From contig DXIS01000019.1 in assembly GCA_019112735.1 (NCBI GenBank), positions 1 through 51,187 of the forward strand: a DNA stretch of 51,187 bases, written 5' to 3'. Of the stretch, positions 1 to 8,239 are shown in pieces. The stretch's first letter is position 1. The number at the start of each line of letters is the position of its first letter. Source of the stretch: Candidatus Mediterraneibacter guildfordensis. GTDB lineage: Bacteria; Bacillota; Clostridia; Lachnospirales; Lachnospiraceae. The translations under genes were made by a program, and so were the position numbers. The notes under the pieces were generated by a model. The model ran no database searches and was not told the DNA's origin. It was given only the letters and a program-made list of their open reading frames with translations.

Positions 1-1
1 A

Positions 2-88
2 GATGCAGGTAAGATATCCGTAAACAATAAATCCTATGTTATGCAGAACGCTTCAACATTGATCCAGGAAATATCTGATATTATATAA
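2..88 (+). CDS. C-terminal end of an unidentified protein (partial, cut by window start)
   Basis: An open frame runs in from the left edge and gives 28 residues, ending ...STLIQEISDII before a TAA stop. It is directly followed by a good ribosome site and another short frame, as expected for the tail of a gene in an operon. There is too little sequence to assign a family. It could also be chance, but the absence of stops and the placement of the next Shine-Dalgarno immediately after its stop favour a real gene end. Confidence 0.4.
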   Translation, partial: DAGKISVNNKSYVMQNASTLIQEISDII

Positions 89-103
89 AAGGAGCAAACT
101 GTA

Positions 104-169
104 ATGAAGAAATTTGACGTTGATTCATCCGGCGGGAAATGGAAGCATGTAGACCATGGGTATGGTTAA
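104..169 (+). CDS. short open frame of 21 residues with a strong ribosome site
   Basis: The frame MKKFDVDSSGGKWKHVDHGYG starts nine bases after AAAAGGAG. The ribosome site is much better than that of the following membrane gene, which it overlaps in another frame. It may be a small protein, a translational lead-in for the membrane protein, or the start of a gene truncated by a frameshift. No family is recognised. Confidence 0.3.
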   Translation: MKKFDVDSSGGKWKHVDHGYG

Positions 170-188
170 TGGCAGGGTAGTGCAGAAT

Positions 189-509
189 ATGGAAAAATTC
201 ATCTTTTTATTGATAATGGAAGGCGGAAGCGTTTTATTCTTTTATTTTGGATTTCTGTTATGGAAGAAGAACCGAATAGATATTATACATGATTATCACA
301 CGAAAAAGGTAAAAGAATGTGATAAAAAAGCATATACAACTATAATGGGGAAGGCAATGGTTGTAATAGCATCAGGATTAACGATTTCCGGGATAATTGG
401 CTTATTTTCAGATCCTGTCAGAAGCGGAATTCCATTTGGAATTGCCTTTATGCTTGGAATCTGCATAATAATATATGCTCAAATAAAATACAATCATGGT
501 ATATTTTAA
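189..509 (+). CDS. small membrane protein, DUF3784-like
   Basis: The product is about 106 residues with three hydrophobic stretches: residues 1-25, roughly 55-72 and 83-100. Between the first two lies a basic cytosolic segment containing HDYHTKKVKECDKKAY followed by a GK motif, which resembles the DUF3784 family of small Firmicutes membrane proteins. The start at 189 is chosen because the hydrophobic helix begins there and AGGG lies about a dozen bases upstream; an in-frame ATG at 156 has no ribosome site. The gene sits in an AT-rich stretch between unrelated genes. Function is unknown; the family assignment is from recognition of the pattern only. Confidence 0.6.
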   Translation: MEKFIFLLIMEGGSVLFFYFGFLLWKKNRIDIIHDYHTKKVKECDKKAYTTIMGKAMVVIASGLTISGIIGLFSDPVRSGIPFGIAFMLGICIIIYAQIKYNHGIF

Positions 510-659
510 CAGGTTGAGAGAAGAGGGACAGAAAACGAAAAAAGGAATTTTTTTATCATTCCGAGGTTTATCATCTGGTCCGGGATGGAGTATCTGACAT
601 GCACTGTATGAGCGATGCGTATCTGGCAGAGGAATTGCGGCGGGAGTATGAGGATAAAT

Positions 660-1037
660 CTAAAATATGTCAATGATTGATGGCGCTATCGCTCCAATGA
701 GCATCAGAACCGCAGCGATCAGACAGATCACACGTATTACAGGAAGTTTTTTATCAACAGGCTGTTCTGAAATATCCTGTGTTTCCCGGGCATCGTCGTT
801 TTCTTCAGCCGGCAGCGAAAGTGCCGCCACAATTTCTTTTGCCCGCGCTGTATCGGCTTCATCGACATAGATATCCGTTCCAAATACGGATGTACCCATA
901 TAAATATTCATGTATCCGCCGCTTCCCTGTGATTCTGTATAGGCGGGAATCCCGTTTTCATTTAACGCTTCCACGATCATATCTGCCTGGATGCGGTCAG
1001 CGCAGGAGTAAATCTTTATCGGTTTCATTCCTTTCAT
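660..1037 (-). CDS. DUF2007-type putative signal transducing protein with C-terminal membrane anchor
   Basis: The N-terminal half matches the DUF2007 fold: KIYSCADRIQADMIVEALNE, then a glycine-rich loop and a GTDIYVDEADTARAKEIV segment. Proteins of this family usually show a beta-alpha-beta unit thought to bind small ligands or partners. A charged linker follows, then one hydrophobic segment near residues 97-120 that should anchor the protein. The 125-residue start is chosen because AGGAAAG lies six bases before that ATG; the longer frame upstream has no ribosome site and would read through the palindrome. It is divergent from the HTH/ATPase gene and shares its short promoter region. The biological role is not known. 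Confidence 0.65.
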   Translation of the reverse strand: MKGMKPIKIYSCADRIQADMIVEALNENGIPAYTESQGSGGYMNIYMGTSVFGTDIYVDEADTARAKEIVAALSLPAEENDDARETQDISEQPVDKKLPVIRVICLIAAVLMLIGAIAPSIIDIF

Positions 1038-1125
1038 TATTTCTTTCCTATCCTTGATTAGTGTGTTGGTTTTTGTAATATTGTACTCTGATTCACTGGA
1101 AACGACAAGTGATGACTCGATACGA

Positions 1126-1160
1126 AACGCCGGGTGTTGCATATTGAAACACCCGGCGTT
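1126..1160. promoter_or_regulatory. perfect 13-bp palindrome, probable operator
   Basis: AACGCCGGGTGTT and AACACCCGGCGTT are exact inverted copies separated by nine bases. The right end overlaps the TATAAT box of the plus-strand promoter and the -35 hexamer begins inside the left arm. No T-run follows on either strand, which argues against a terminator and for a dimeric repressor site. The HTH protein encoded just downstream is the obvious candidate ligand. Confidence 0.55.
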
Positions 1161-1165
1161 ATAAT
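1137..1165 (+). promoter_or_regulatory. sigma-70 promoter for the HTH/ATPase gene
   Basis: TTGCAT and TATAAT are separated by 17 bases and sit within a palindrome. The start codon follows about 50 bases after the -10 box. Confidence 0.6.
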
Positions 1166-1217
1166 GTAAATAAATCATTTGCAACTGCTCAAATCAGTAT
1201 GGATCGGAGGTGGCTGT

Positions 1218-3200
1218 GTGAAGTCAAGGTTTTCCGAATATCTGTCCAGATACCGCGCTTTACGCGGATATACCCAGTCTGAACTCGCTAAAATGCTCGG
1301 TATATCAAGGTCGACTTATGCAAACTACGAAAGTGGAAAACGTTCGCCTGATCTTGAGACGCTTGAGCACATAAGCGATGCGCTTGATTGTTCGATGGAT
1401 GTGCTTTTTGGCAGAGCTGCAGACCGGAATGTGTTGTATGTTGACCGTGTATGTGAAAAGCGCCGTCCTTATCAGACAGATACGGTTTCCGTATCCCGGA
1501 CGTCCCGCAGAATGGAGAGGAAGCTGCTGATCGGCGCGCAGGATTTCCGGTTCCTCAGGGAGCGGAATGCGTATTATGTAGATAAGACTCAGATGGTTGA
1601 GGAGTTTCTGGAGTCCTGGTATCAGGTTACGCTTATCACCCGTCCGCACCACTTCGGAAAGACGCTGAATATGTCCATGCTGGCGGAGTTTCTGGATTGT
1701 ACGAAAGAGTCGGAGGGGATCTTTGAAGACACGAAGATCAGCAGGAGCCGCTGGGCGGCGGAGATGAACCGGCACCCGGTTGTGTTTCTGTCTTTTCTGA
1801 ATGTGAAAGCGTCTGCGCCGGATGAACTGCTGAGACTGCTGGGGCGGGCGGTCTGTTCAGAGTACAGGAGATATTATTCGCTCATAAGCAGCAGTGCTCT
1901 GCCGGAGGAAGAACTGCGGCAGTTTTATGAGGTGTACAGTGTGATCAGTTCCCGCGAAAACGCAGCGGCTCTGAAAGAGGTTATCGGCAGTTCCATTGTC
2001 GTATTATGTAATGTGCTGGAATTGTATTTCGGCAGGAAAGTATACCTCCTTCTGGATGAGTATGACACGCCGTTTATTTCTGCGAATTCCGGCGGATATT
2101 ACAGTGAAGTGCGTGATGTGCTTGCGGGCATGCTGAGCTTTGCCTTAAAGGGCAATCCGTCCATCGAGAAAGCGCTTCTGACAGGCATTCAGCGTGTGGC
2201 GAAAGAAAATATCTTTTCCGGGCTGAATAATCTTGTTGTCTGTACAGCCACGGATGCGGATTATGCAGATTGTTTTGGATTTACTGCAGAGGAAACCCGT
2301 GAGCTGCTGGAGTACTGCGGTGGACAGTTTACGGATGAAGTAAGAGACATGTATGACGGATACCGGATCGGCGACTGTGAATTATTTAATCCGTGGTCTG
2401 TATCCTGCTACTGCGCCCGGAAAAGACCGGAATCATACTGGGTGAACACGGGAGAAAACAGCATCCTGAAAAATGCGCTGGCACAGCAGCGCAGTACTTT
2501 CGCTGAAAAATACAATACATTGGTGGAAGAAGGAAAGATTACGGTGAAAGCGGAACTTTCCACGGCGTACTATGAAAAACCGAATGATGCATCGCTGTGG
2601 GGACTGCTCATTAATGCCGGAATGGTCACGATAGAAGAGCGGAAGAGTGAGGAGGATTTCACAGTCCGTGTCCCGAATCAGGAAGTGTGGAAGGCATTTC
2701 AGGAACTGACGGCATTTTATCTTCAGGTGGATGAGTACGAGATCGGGACGATGCTGGGCTATTTGAAGACGGGAGATATAGATAAATTTGCGGAGGCCTA
2801 CCGGAAGGTGTTTCTGGAACTTCCGTCCTATCATGACCTGAAGGATGAGAACAGCTACCATATGATGATGCTTGGCATATGTACATTTTTGCGGAGAGAC
2901 TATGATGTCAGAAGCAACAGAGAAAGCGGGAGCGGACGGGGCGACATCCTGCTATATGCAAAGAAGCCTGCGCTTCCGAATCTGGCCCTGGAATTCAAAT
3001 ATACAAAAGACCACTCGAAGGATCTTGAGAAACTAGCAACGGATGCTGTCAGACAGATCAAAGAAAAGAACTATTATGCGGACATGCAGGGCGAGACTGT
3101 CCTTATCGGGCTGGCGCACTGCGGGAAACAGGCAAGCGTGGTCTGGGAAAAATGCAACATCAGTAAAGAAATATCACCCGGCGAAAAGACGATTGTATGA
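1218..3200 (+). CDS. HTH-XRE / AAA-ATPase-like / PD-(D/E)XK nuclease-like fusion protein
   Basis: The 660-residue protein begins with a Cro/C1-type HTH (residues about 5-65, with YTQSELAKMLGISRSTYANY). An AAA-ATPase-like domain of the PF09820 type follows, with YYVDKT, a Walker A variant RPHHFGKT (the family usually has RPRRFGKT) and Walker B LLLDEYDTPF. The C-terminal region carries a PF08011-like nuclease fold with GRGDILLY and LALEFKY as the probable D and ExK catalytic positions. Start GTG at 1218 is chosen because GGAGG lies seven bases upstream and the HTH begins there. The ATPase-nuclease core is common and expanded in Bacteroidetes and Clostridia; the fused DNA-binding domain and a palindrome in the promoter suggest autoregulation. 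The function of the family is unresolved; a defence or mobile-element role is possible but not shown. Confidence 0.8.
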   Translation: MKSRFSEYLSRYRALRGYTQSELAKMLGISRSTYANYESGKRSPDLETLEHISDALDCSMDVLFGRAADRNVLYVDRVCEKRRPYQTDTVSVSRTSRRMERKLLIGAQDFRFLRERNAYYVDKTQMVEEFLESWYQVTLITRPHHFGKTLNMSMLAEFLDCTKESEGIFEDTKISRSRWAAEMNRHPVVFLSFLNVKASAPDELLRLLGRAVCSEYRRYYSLISSSALPEEELRQFYEVYSVISSRENAAALKEVIGSSIVVLCNVLELYFGRKVYLLLDEYDTPFISANSGGYYSEVRDVLAGMLSFALKGNPSIEKALLTGIQRVAKENIFSGLNNLVVCTATDADYADCFGFTAEETRELLEYCGGQFTDEVRDMYDGYRIGDCELFNPWSVSCYCARKRPESYWVNTGENSILKNALAQQRSTFAEKYNTLVEEGKITVKAELSTAYYEKPNDASLWGLLINAGMVTIEERKSEEDFTVRVPNQEVWKAFQELTAFYLQVDEYEIGTMLGYLKTGDIDKFAEAYRKVFLELPSYHDLKDENSYHMMMLGICTFLRRDYDVRSNRESGSGRGDILLYAKKPALPNLALEFKYTKDHSKDLEKLATDAVRQIKEKNYYADMQGETVLIGLAHCGKQASVVWEKCNISKEISPGEKTIV

Positions 3201-3212
3201 TTGCAAAAGAAA

Positions 3213-3241
3213 ATGACAGAGAACTAAACGAATGATATAAT
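3213..3241 (+). promoter_or_regulatory. sigma-70 promoter
   Basis: ATGACA (one mismatch to consensus) and TATAAT are separated by 17 bases, about 80 bases before the next start codon. Confidence 0.55.
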
Positions 3242-3321
3242 GAAGAAAGTTAAGGGTGACAGATTATATTCTGCACAGAAAGAGCATTACAAACTGTCAG
3301 ATTTGAAGGGAGTTATTCGTT

Positions 3322-3792
3322 ATGACAAACAAGTTTTTCCCGGAAGAGCAAATAAGCGAGAATGATCTTTATTTTCTTTGCTATATGATAGAGCGTGTGG
3401 CGAGAAAATTACATCAAAAAAATAAATATGTGGTTAATTCTATACCGCAAAATGAATGGGAACGTCTGATCAGTCTTGCTAATGTTCTGCATTGCGAAAA
3501 TCCTTTGAAAATTGAAGCTGAATGGATTGAAGACTATAAACTGGAAAAGGGGGATTTTAATATAACAGAGGTTGATCCGTCTCTGGTGGAAGAGATCCCC
3601 TCAGAAGCGCAGATGGGTAAAGTATATACAAGGCTGATCCTGTCAACATTGCAGCCTGAGGAAGATTATATCGATGGAATGATCCGGGTATATAATGATG
3701 AAATATGCGACACAATTGATAATTACAACAGCAGTGCATATTATGAACCATCTTATGTGATAACGAGAGCTTACAATAATGGCGGATTTTGA
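3322..3792 (+). CDS. conserved hypothetical protein, 156 residues
   Basis: The frame is preceded by a good promoter and a GGGAG ribosome site. The protein is soluble and acidic, with an N-terminal helix region (ENDLYFLCYMIERVARKL), a central segment with WIEDYKLEKGDF, and a Tyr/Asn-rich C-terminus. I do not recognise a named domain. Its look is like small hypothetical proteins that accompany toxin-antitoxin or DUF3791/DUF3990-like genes in Clostridia, but no partner is present here, so that is only an impression. It is surrounded by accessory genes and is AT-richer than the central part of the window. Confidence 0.6.
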   Translation: MTNKFFPEEQISENDLYFLCYMIERVARKLHQKNKYVVNSIPQNEWERLISLANVLHCENPLKIEAEWIEDYKLEKGDFNITEVDPSLVEEIPSEAQMGKVYTRLILSTLQPEEDYIDGMIRVYNDEICDTIDNYNSSAYYEPSYVITRAYNNGGF

Positions 3793-3895
3793 TTATCCGG
3801 GAATCAGGATCACATTAGAAGCATCTGCGTATGTTTGAAGATAGAAAAACAGAATTTAGAAGAAGCATAAAAAGCAGAAAATCAGGAGAATTGGC

Positions 3896-4587
3896 ATGAA
3901 AAAGCCAGGAATATTGGGCGGCATGGGGCCGGAATCAACGTTGATGTATTATAAACAGATCGCTTCCGAATTTCAGAAACATGATGAAAATCATTTTTTC
4001 CTGAACTGACAATCGAAACTGTAAATATGTATAAAATGCTGGGTTATTGTAAATCTGGTGATTATGCTAATCTGACAGGATATCTGCTGAAAGGCATAAA
4101 AAATCTTGAGAGGGCAGGCGCGGATTTTGCTGTGCTTGCATCTAACACGCCTCATGTAGTTTTCGATGAACTGGAGAAAAATGCAGGAATTCCAATGCTT
4201 AGTATAGTGACGCCTGTTTATGAAGCAGTGAAGAAAATGGGCTTAAGAAAAATATCGTGGCTTGGAACGGCATTTACGATGGAACAGCCCTATTTCAGAA
4301 AGAAATTCGAGGAGAATGGGATCGAAGTCGTTGTTCCGGAGGAAAAGGAAAGGGAACTGATCGACCGGATCATTTCAGAAGAACTGGAATTCGGGATTGT
4401 TCATCAACAGTCCAAAGACAAAATAAATGAAATAATCGGGCGTATGATATACGGACAGAATATTGAAGCAGTGGTATTCGGCTGCACGGAACTGCCGTTG
4501 ATGTTTTCTTCTGATGAACTGCCGGTTCCTGCATTCGATACAATGAAATATCATATCGCTGGGATTGTACGTTATATGCTGGGATGA
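3896..4587 (+). pseudogene. aspartate/glutamate racemase family, frameshifted
   Basis: The gene starts with MKKPGILGGMGPESTLMYY, seven bases after AGGAG, and is stopped by TGA at 4007. The rest of the family sequence continues in another frame from about 4000 (PELTIETVNMYKML) to 4587. A run of six T at 3994-3999 marks the shift; a seventh T would restore one continuous protein of about 230 residues. The racemase active site pair is present: SNTPH with the Thr-type acid/base of YgeA-like L-Asp/Glu racemases, and VFGCTELPLM with the Cys. All other conserved parts look intact, so the lesion is recent, a sequencing error in a homopolymer, or a slippage site. The downstream GNAT start lies four bases after the stop, suggesting one transcript. 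Confidence 0.75.
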
Positions 4588-4591
4588 TAAT

Positions 4592-5038
4592 ATGTGCAGT
4601 ATAGTTGAATTTGAACCTGAATATCAGGAGAAGGTCTGGAAATTTCTTGAGAAATGCCTGCCGGAATCAGGGAGAACATTTGACCTTTCCGGACGCCACA
4701 GGGAATATCTGGATATCGGTAATAGTTATGAAAAATTCTGGTGCCTGTTTGACGGAGAAGCAATAACAGGAACTGTGGCGCTAAAACGGATGAATGATAC
4801 AGAAATTGAACTTAAATCTCTTTATCTTCTGGAGAAATATCACGGAAGAGGACTGGGAAGGCGGCTCTTAGAAACGGCTTTAAAATATGCGGCGGAAAAG
4901 GAGTATAAAACAATACTTCTCGACACGAAGTCATCCAGCGAAAAGGCGATCAGATTGTACAGAAAAGCCGGATTTGTCATGACGGAACGGTACAATAACA
5001 ATGAAAATGCGGATGTGTTTATGAAATTATTGATTTGA
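4592..5038 (+). CDS. GNAT family N-acetyltransferase
   Basis: The 148-residue protein has the GNAT core: a strand-rich N-terminus, the acetyl-CoA binding motif A at EKYHGRGLGRRLLETALKYA (about residues 78-97), and motif B ending in SSEKAIRLYRKAGFV. It should transfer an acetyl group from acetyl-CoA to an amine; the substrate cannot be predicted. The ATG at 4592 is used because GGGA lies seven bases upstream; an ATG at 4565 would overlap the racemase stop. The four-base spacing to the racemase suggests co-expression. Confidence 0.8.
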   Translation: MCSIVEFEPEYQEKVWKFLEKCLPESGRTFDLSGRHREYLDIGNSYEKFWCLFDGEAITGTVALKRMNDTEIELKSLYLLEKYHGRGLGRRLLETALKYAAEKEYKTILLDTKSSSEKAIRLYRKAGFVMTERYNNNENADVFMKLLI

Positions 5039-5053
5039 AAGGGGTACATGGAC

Positions 5054-5419
5054 ATGAATTTCTTAGCTGTAGCTCTCGGCGGAGCGATCGGGGCAGCAGG
5101 GCGGTATGCGATCAGCCTCATGCCGGTAAAGGCGGAATTTCCGGTGCTGACGCTGATCACTAACGTACTGGGCGCGATCCTGATCGGTTTTATCGCAGGC
5201 GTTGCCGCAGGAAATGCGGACACATCGGAGAATGCGGTATTGTTCTGGAAGACCGGCGTGTGCGGCGGGTTTACGACATTTTCCACATTTTCACTTGAAG
5301 CGCTGACGTTGCTTGAAAAGAAAGCGTATCTGGCCGGAAGCTGTTATATTATCCTGAGCGTTGTGTTCTGCCTGGCAGGCGTTATATGCGGGAGAAGGCT
5401 GGCAATGCTTTTACATTGA
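5054..5419 (+). CDS. crcB: fluoride channel FluC/CrcB
   Basis: The protein has four hydrophobic segments and the family signature GGFTTFSTFS near residue 75, as well as the N-terminal GGAIGAAGRYAIS. Two subunits assemble antiparallel to export fluoride. The length of 121 residues is typical. Start 5054 is chosen because AAAGGGG lies nine bases upstream; an in-frame ATG at 5048 has only three bases of spacing. No fluoride riboswitch is visible upstream, where the GNAT gene ends only 15 bases before; expression is probably from the upstream transcript. Many relatives carry two crcB genes in tandem, but only one is present here. Confidence 0.9.
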   Translation: MNFLAVALGGAIGAAGRYAISLMPVKAEFPVLTLITNVLGAILIGFIAGVAAGNADTSENAVLFWKTGVCGGFTTFSTFSLEALTLLEKKAYLAGSCYIILSVVFCLAGVICGRRLAMLLH

Positions 5420-5445
5420 TATTAAAATAGATCAAGAAAACGTGA

Positions 5446-5474
5446 TTGACAGGATTAAAAATACACACTATAAT
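5446..5474 (+). promoter_or_regulatory. consensus sigma-70 promoter of the ilvBN transcript
   Basis: TTGACA, 17 bases, TATAAT: a perfect match to consensus. The predicted start near 5481 is immediately before the T-box leader. Confidence 0.85.
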
Positions 5475-5480
5475 GTATTT

Positions 5481-5775
5481 AAATTTTTATCTATGAAATG
5501 CAGTGACAGGGAGGAGTACATGATCCCCGGATGCGCAGAGAGAGGACGGCCGGTGTAAGTCCTCGTGACGGTATCATGGAAGTAGCCTTCGAGCAGTGGA
5601 CTGAACATATCGGCCGGCAGACCGGTATAAGTAGGCTTCAACGTTTTCCCGCGTTACAGGGAGACGGTATCGGACAAAAGTCCTGTACCGGCAGAGTGCA
5701 GAGAACATTCTCTGAATTTAGGTGGTAACACGGATGCAAGATTCGCCCTGAGCATAAGCTCAGGGTTTTCTTTTT
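5481..5775 (+). ncRNA. T-box leader of ilvBN, probable valine specifier
   Basis: The leader ends with the T-box sequence TTTAGGTGGTAACACGG (5717-5733) followed by a terminator, the hallmark of tRNA-sensing attenuation. Stem I can be drawn: CAGT 5501/ACTG 5600 at the base, GAGG 5511/CTTC 5587, the AGTA strand of the specifier loop at 5515-5518, CATGAT 5519/ATCATG 5573, and the distal hairpin GAGGAC/GTCCTC with a GGTG loop. The 3' strand of the specifier loop reads GAAGTAGC, so the codon is most likely GTA (Val) at 5582-5584. Uncharged tRNA-Val would bind this codon and its NCCA end would pair with the T-box, allowing read-through into ilvB. The T-box class is certain; the specifier call is my own folding. 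Confidence 0.9.
5746..5775 (+). terminator. T-box attenuator terminator
   Basis: CCCTGAGC, loop ATAA, GCTCAGGG, then TTTTCTTTTT. The eight-base stem is perfect and competes with the antiterminator formed by the T-box. Confidence 0.9.
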
Positions 5776-5812
5776 CCGGGGAGCACTGACCATAGAAAGA
5801 GGAGGTAGAAGC

Positions 5813-7531
5813 GTGAGACAGATTACAGGAAACAAATTACTTGTAAGAGCATTAAAGGAAGAGGGAGTGGATACGATCTTCGGGTATCCGGGCGCGTGTA
5901 CCATTGATATCAGCGATGAGTTGGGACGTCAGGACGACATTAAGATCATCCTGCCGCGCCACGAGCAGGCGCTGGTCCACGAGGCGGATGCCTATGCGCG
6001 GACGACCGGCAAAGTGGGCGTGTGTCTGGTGACCAGCGGACCGGGGGCGACGAACCTGGTTACGGGTCTTGCGACGGCGAATTATGACAGTGTGCCCCTC
6101 GTATGTTTTACAGGTCAGGTGGCGAGACACCTGATCGGAAATGATGCCTTCCAGGAAGTGGATATCGTCGGCATCACCCGCAGCATTACAAAGTACGGCG
6201 TGACAGTGCGGAACCGCGCGGACCTGGGGCGGATCATCAAAGAGGCATTCTACATCGCCCGGACAGGACGCCCGGGACCGGTGCTCATTGACCTGCCTAA
6301 AGACGTGATGTGCGAACTGGGCAGCCCGGAATATCCGGAAACCGTGAACATCCGCGGCTATAAGCCGAATACAAGCGTCCACATGGGACAGCTCAAACGT
6401 GCCCTTAAGATGCTGAAGAAGGCGAAGAAACCGCTGTTCCTGGCAGGCGGCGGCGTGAATATCGCCCGCGCGAACCAGGTGTTTACGGAAGTGGTGAATA
6501 AGACAAATGTGCCGGTGGTGACCACAATCATGGGCCGCGGCGCGGTTCCGACAGATCACCCGCTCTACATCGGCAACCTGGGTATGCACGGCCAGTACGC
6601 GGCGAATATGGCGGTGGGTGAGTGCGATCTCCTGTTCTCCATCGGAACCAGGTTTAATGACCGCATCACCGGAAAGCTTCATGCATTTGCGCCGAACGCG
6701 CAGATCGTACATATTGATATAGATACGGCATCCATTTCCAGAAATATACAGGTCCATGTGCCGATCGTGGCGGATGCGCTGGAGGCGCTGACTAAAATGA
6801 ACGAGTATGTGGAGCCCTGTGAGACCGCGAAATGGACGGAGCAGATCCAGGCGTGGAAAGAGGAGCATCCGCTGCAAATGAAAGACCGCGGACATATGAG
6901 CCCGATGGACATCATCGAGGAAATGAACCGCCAGTTTGACGATGCGATCATCACAACGGATGTTGGGCAGCATCAGATGTTTGTCACCCAGTATGCGCAG
7001 ATCAATGAGAAGAAACAGCTTGTGACGTCCGGCGGGCTCGGGACCATGGGGTACGGATTCCCGGCGGCCATCGGCGCGAAGATCGGCAATCCGGACAAGA
7101 CGGTCATCGCCATTTCCGGCGACGGCGGCATGCAGATGAACATCCAGGAGTTCGCCACAGCAGTTCTGGAGGAACTGCCGCTCATCCTCTGTGTATTTAA
7201 TAATGAATATCTGGGCATGGTGCGCCAGTGGCAGAAGCTTTTCTACGGGAAGCGCTACAGCATGACCAACCTGCGCGCGGGCGCGCTCTTCCGCAGGACA
7301 AACGGAGCGGAGATGCCGGAGTATACGCCGGACTTTGTGAAGCTGGCGGAAAGCTACGGCGCGAAAGGCATCCGTGTTATGGAAAAGGAAGAGATCGCCG
7401 CGGCATTTGAAGAGGCGAAGAAGAATACGAAGACCCCGACACTCATCGAGTTCATCATCGATCCGGAAGAGATGGTCTATCCGATGATCCAGCCGGGCGG
7501 AACGCTTGAAGAAATGATCATGGACTGTTAG
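5813..7531 (+). CDS. ilvB: acetolactate synthase, large (catalytic) subunit
   Basis: This thiamine-diphosphate enzyme condenses two pyruvates to acetolactate, or pyruvate with 2-ketobutyrate, the first common step of Val/Leu/Ile synthesis. The catalytic Glu is E51 in RHEQALVHEADAYA; the ThDP/Mg motif GDGGMQMN begins at residue 436 and continues to the NNEYLGMVRQWQ segment. Length 572 matches the biosynthetic AHAS catalytic chain. Translation starts at GTG, preceded by AGAGGAGGTAG. The T-box leader controls it, and ilvN follows after 16 bases, so subunits are co-translated. The HEQ context (ALVHEADAYA rather than GAAHAADGYA) is a small departure from the commonest form. Confidence 0.95.
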   Translation: MRQITGNKLLVRALKEEGVDTIFGYPGACTIDISDELGRQDDIKIILPRHEQALVHEADAYARTTGKVGVCLVTSGPGATNLVTGLATANYDSVPLVCFTGQVARHLIGNDAFQEVDIVGITRSITKYGVTVRNRADLGRIIKEAFYIARTGRPGPVLIDLPKDVMCELGSPEYPETVNIRGYKPNTSVHMGQLKRALKMLKKAKKPLFLAGGGVNIARANQVFTEVVNKTNVPVVTTIMGRGAVPTDHPLYIGNLGMHGQYAANMAVGECDLLFSIGTRFNDRITGKLHAFAPNAQIVHIDIDTASISRNIQVHVPIVADALEALTKMNEYVEPCETAKWTEQIQAWKEEHPLQMKDRGHMSPMDIIEEMNRQFDDAIITTDVGQHQMFVTQYAQINEKKQLVTSGGLGTMGYGFPAAIGAKIGNPDKTVIAISGDGGMQMNIQEFATAVLEELPLILCVFNNEYLGMVRQWQKLFYGKRYSMTNLRAGALFRRTNGAEMPEYTPDFVKLAESYGAKGIRVMEKEEIAAAFEEAKKNTKTPTLIEFIIDPEEMVYPMIQPGGTLEEMIMDC

Positions 7532-7547
7532 AAAGGAGAGCGTGAGA

Positions 7548-8057
7548 ATGGATAACAATATGAAGAAGAGATGGATTTCCCTTTATGTCGAGAACCAGGT
7601 GGGCGTGCTCTCCAAGATCTCGGGACTTTTCTCCGGAAAATCCTACAATCTGGACAGCCTGACTGTAGGACGGACGGAAGATCCGACTGTGTCCAGGATG
7701 ACCATTGCCACGGTGAGCGACGATGAGACATTTGAACAGATCAAGAAACAGCTCAACCGCATGATCGAAGTGATCAAGGTTATCGACTTTACAGATATAT
7801 TCGTAAGGATGAAAGAGATCCTCTACGTCAAAGTCATGAAATGTACGGCGGCGGACAAGGTGGAAGTGTTTCAGATCGCGGAAACCTTCAAGGCGAAAGT
7901 CATCGACTACGGCCGGGACAGCGTGCTGGTGGAATTCGTACAGACAGCGACCAAGAACGATGCGGTGGTCAAGCTGATGAAAGAAGAATTCAAGAGCATT
8001 GAGGTTGTCAGAGGCGGAAGCGTGGGGATCGAATCGATCAGTATGATGGAGCGTTAG
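7548..8057 (+). CDS. ilvN: acetolactate synthase, small (regulatory) subunit
   Basis: An N-terminal ACT domain (WISLYVENQVGVLSKISGLF, glycine-containing loop) is followed by the ALS_ss C-terminal domain. It binds valine for feedback control and activates IlvB. Its 169 residues are the normal size. The ATG at 7548 is nine bases after AAGGAG; a GTG six bases earlier is possible but too close to the ribosome site. It is encoded directly after ilvB in the T-box transcript. Confidence 0.93.
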   Translation: MDNNMKKRWISLYVENQVGVLSKISGLFSGKSYNLDSLTVGRTEDPTVSRMTIATVSDDETFEQIKKQLNRMIEVIKVIDFTDIFVRMKEILYVKVMKCTAADKVEVFQIAETFKAKVIDYGRDSVLVEFVQTATKNDAVVKLMKEEFKSIEVVRGGSVGIESISMMER

Positions 8058-8239
8058 TTCAGCAATACATGTGCGCGTGAGCAGGAAAGATGCTTGCATA
8101 TTTCTGCGATCGGGCATATGTATTAGGAGAGCGCCTGTACATGAGCAAAGAAGCGGCGGCAGCCGCAGTAAGCACGTACGTGCGACTTTGCGAATGGCGC
8201 GGGCTGAACTTTAGATAAGTAAAAAAACCGAGCGCACTC

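Noticed and set aside
515-660. A stop-free stretch reading ...EVYHLVRDGVSDMHCMSDAY... between the DUF3784-like and DUF2007 genes
   Set aside because: It looks protein-like and may be a gene remnant, but there is no ribosome site and no family match; too short to call.
3831-3899. A 22-codon frame MFEDRKTEFRRSIKSRKSGE whose stop overlaps the racemase start
   Set aside because: The opening resembles AlbA_2-type proteins and the ATGA overlap is suggestive, but its own ribosome site is poor.
4007-4009. TGA in the racemase gene as a selenocysteine codon
   Set aside because: The family sequence continues in a different frame after the T-run, so readthrough would not restore it, and no selenocysteine is known in this family.
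5852-7558. A 568-residue open frame on the minus strand opposite ilvB
   Set aside because: It is rich in His, Arg and Cys without domain character and lies exactly antisense to a well-supported gene; it results from codon bias.
8141-8218. A 25-codon frame (MSKEAAAAAVSTYVRLCEWR...) between ilvN and ilvE
   Set aside because: GGAG is too far from the ATG and no family is recognised; likely chance in a GC-richer spacer.
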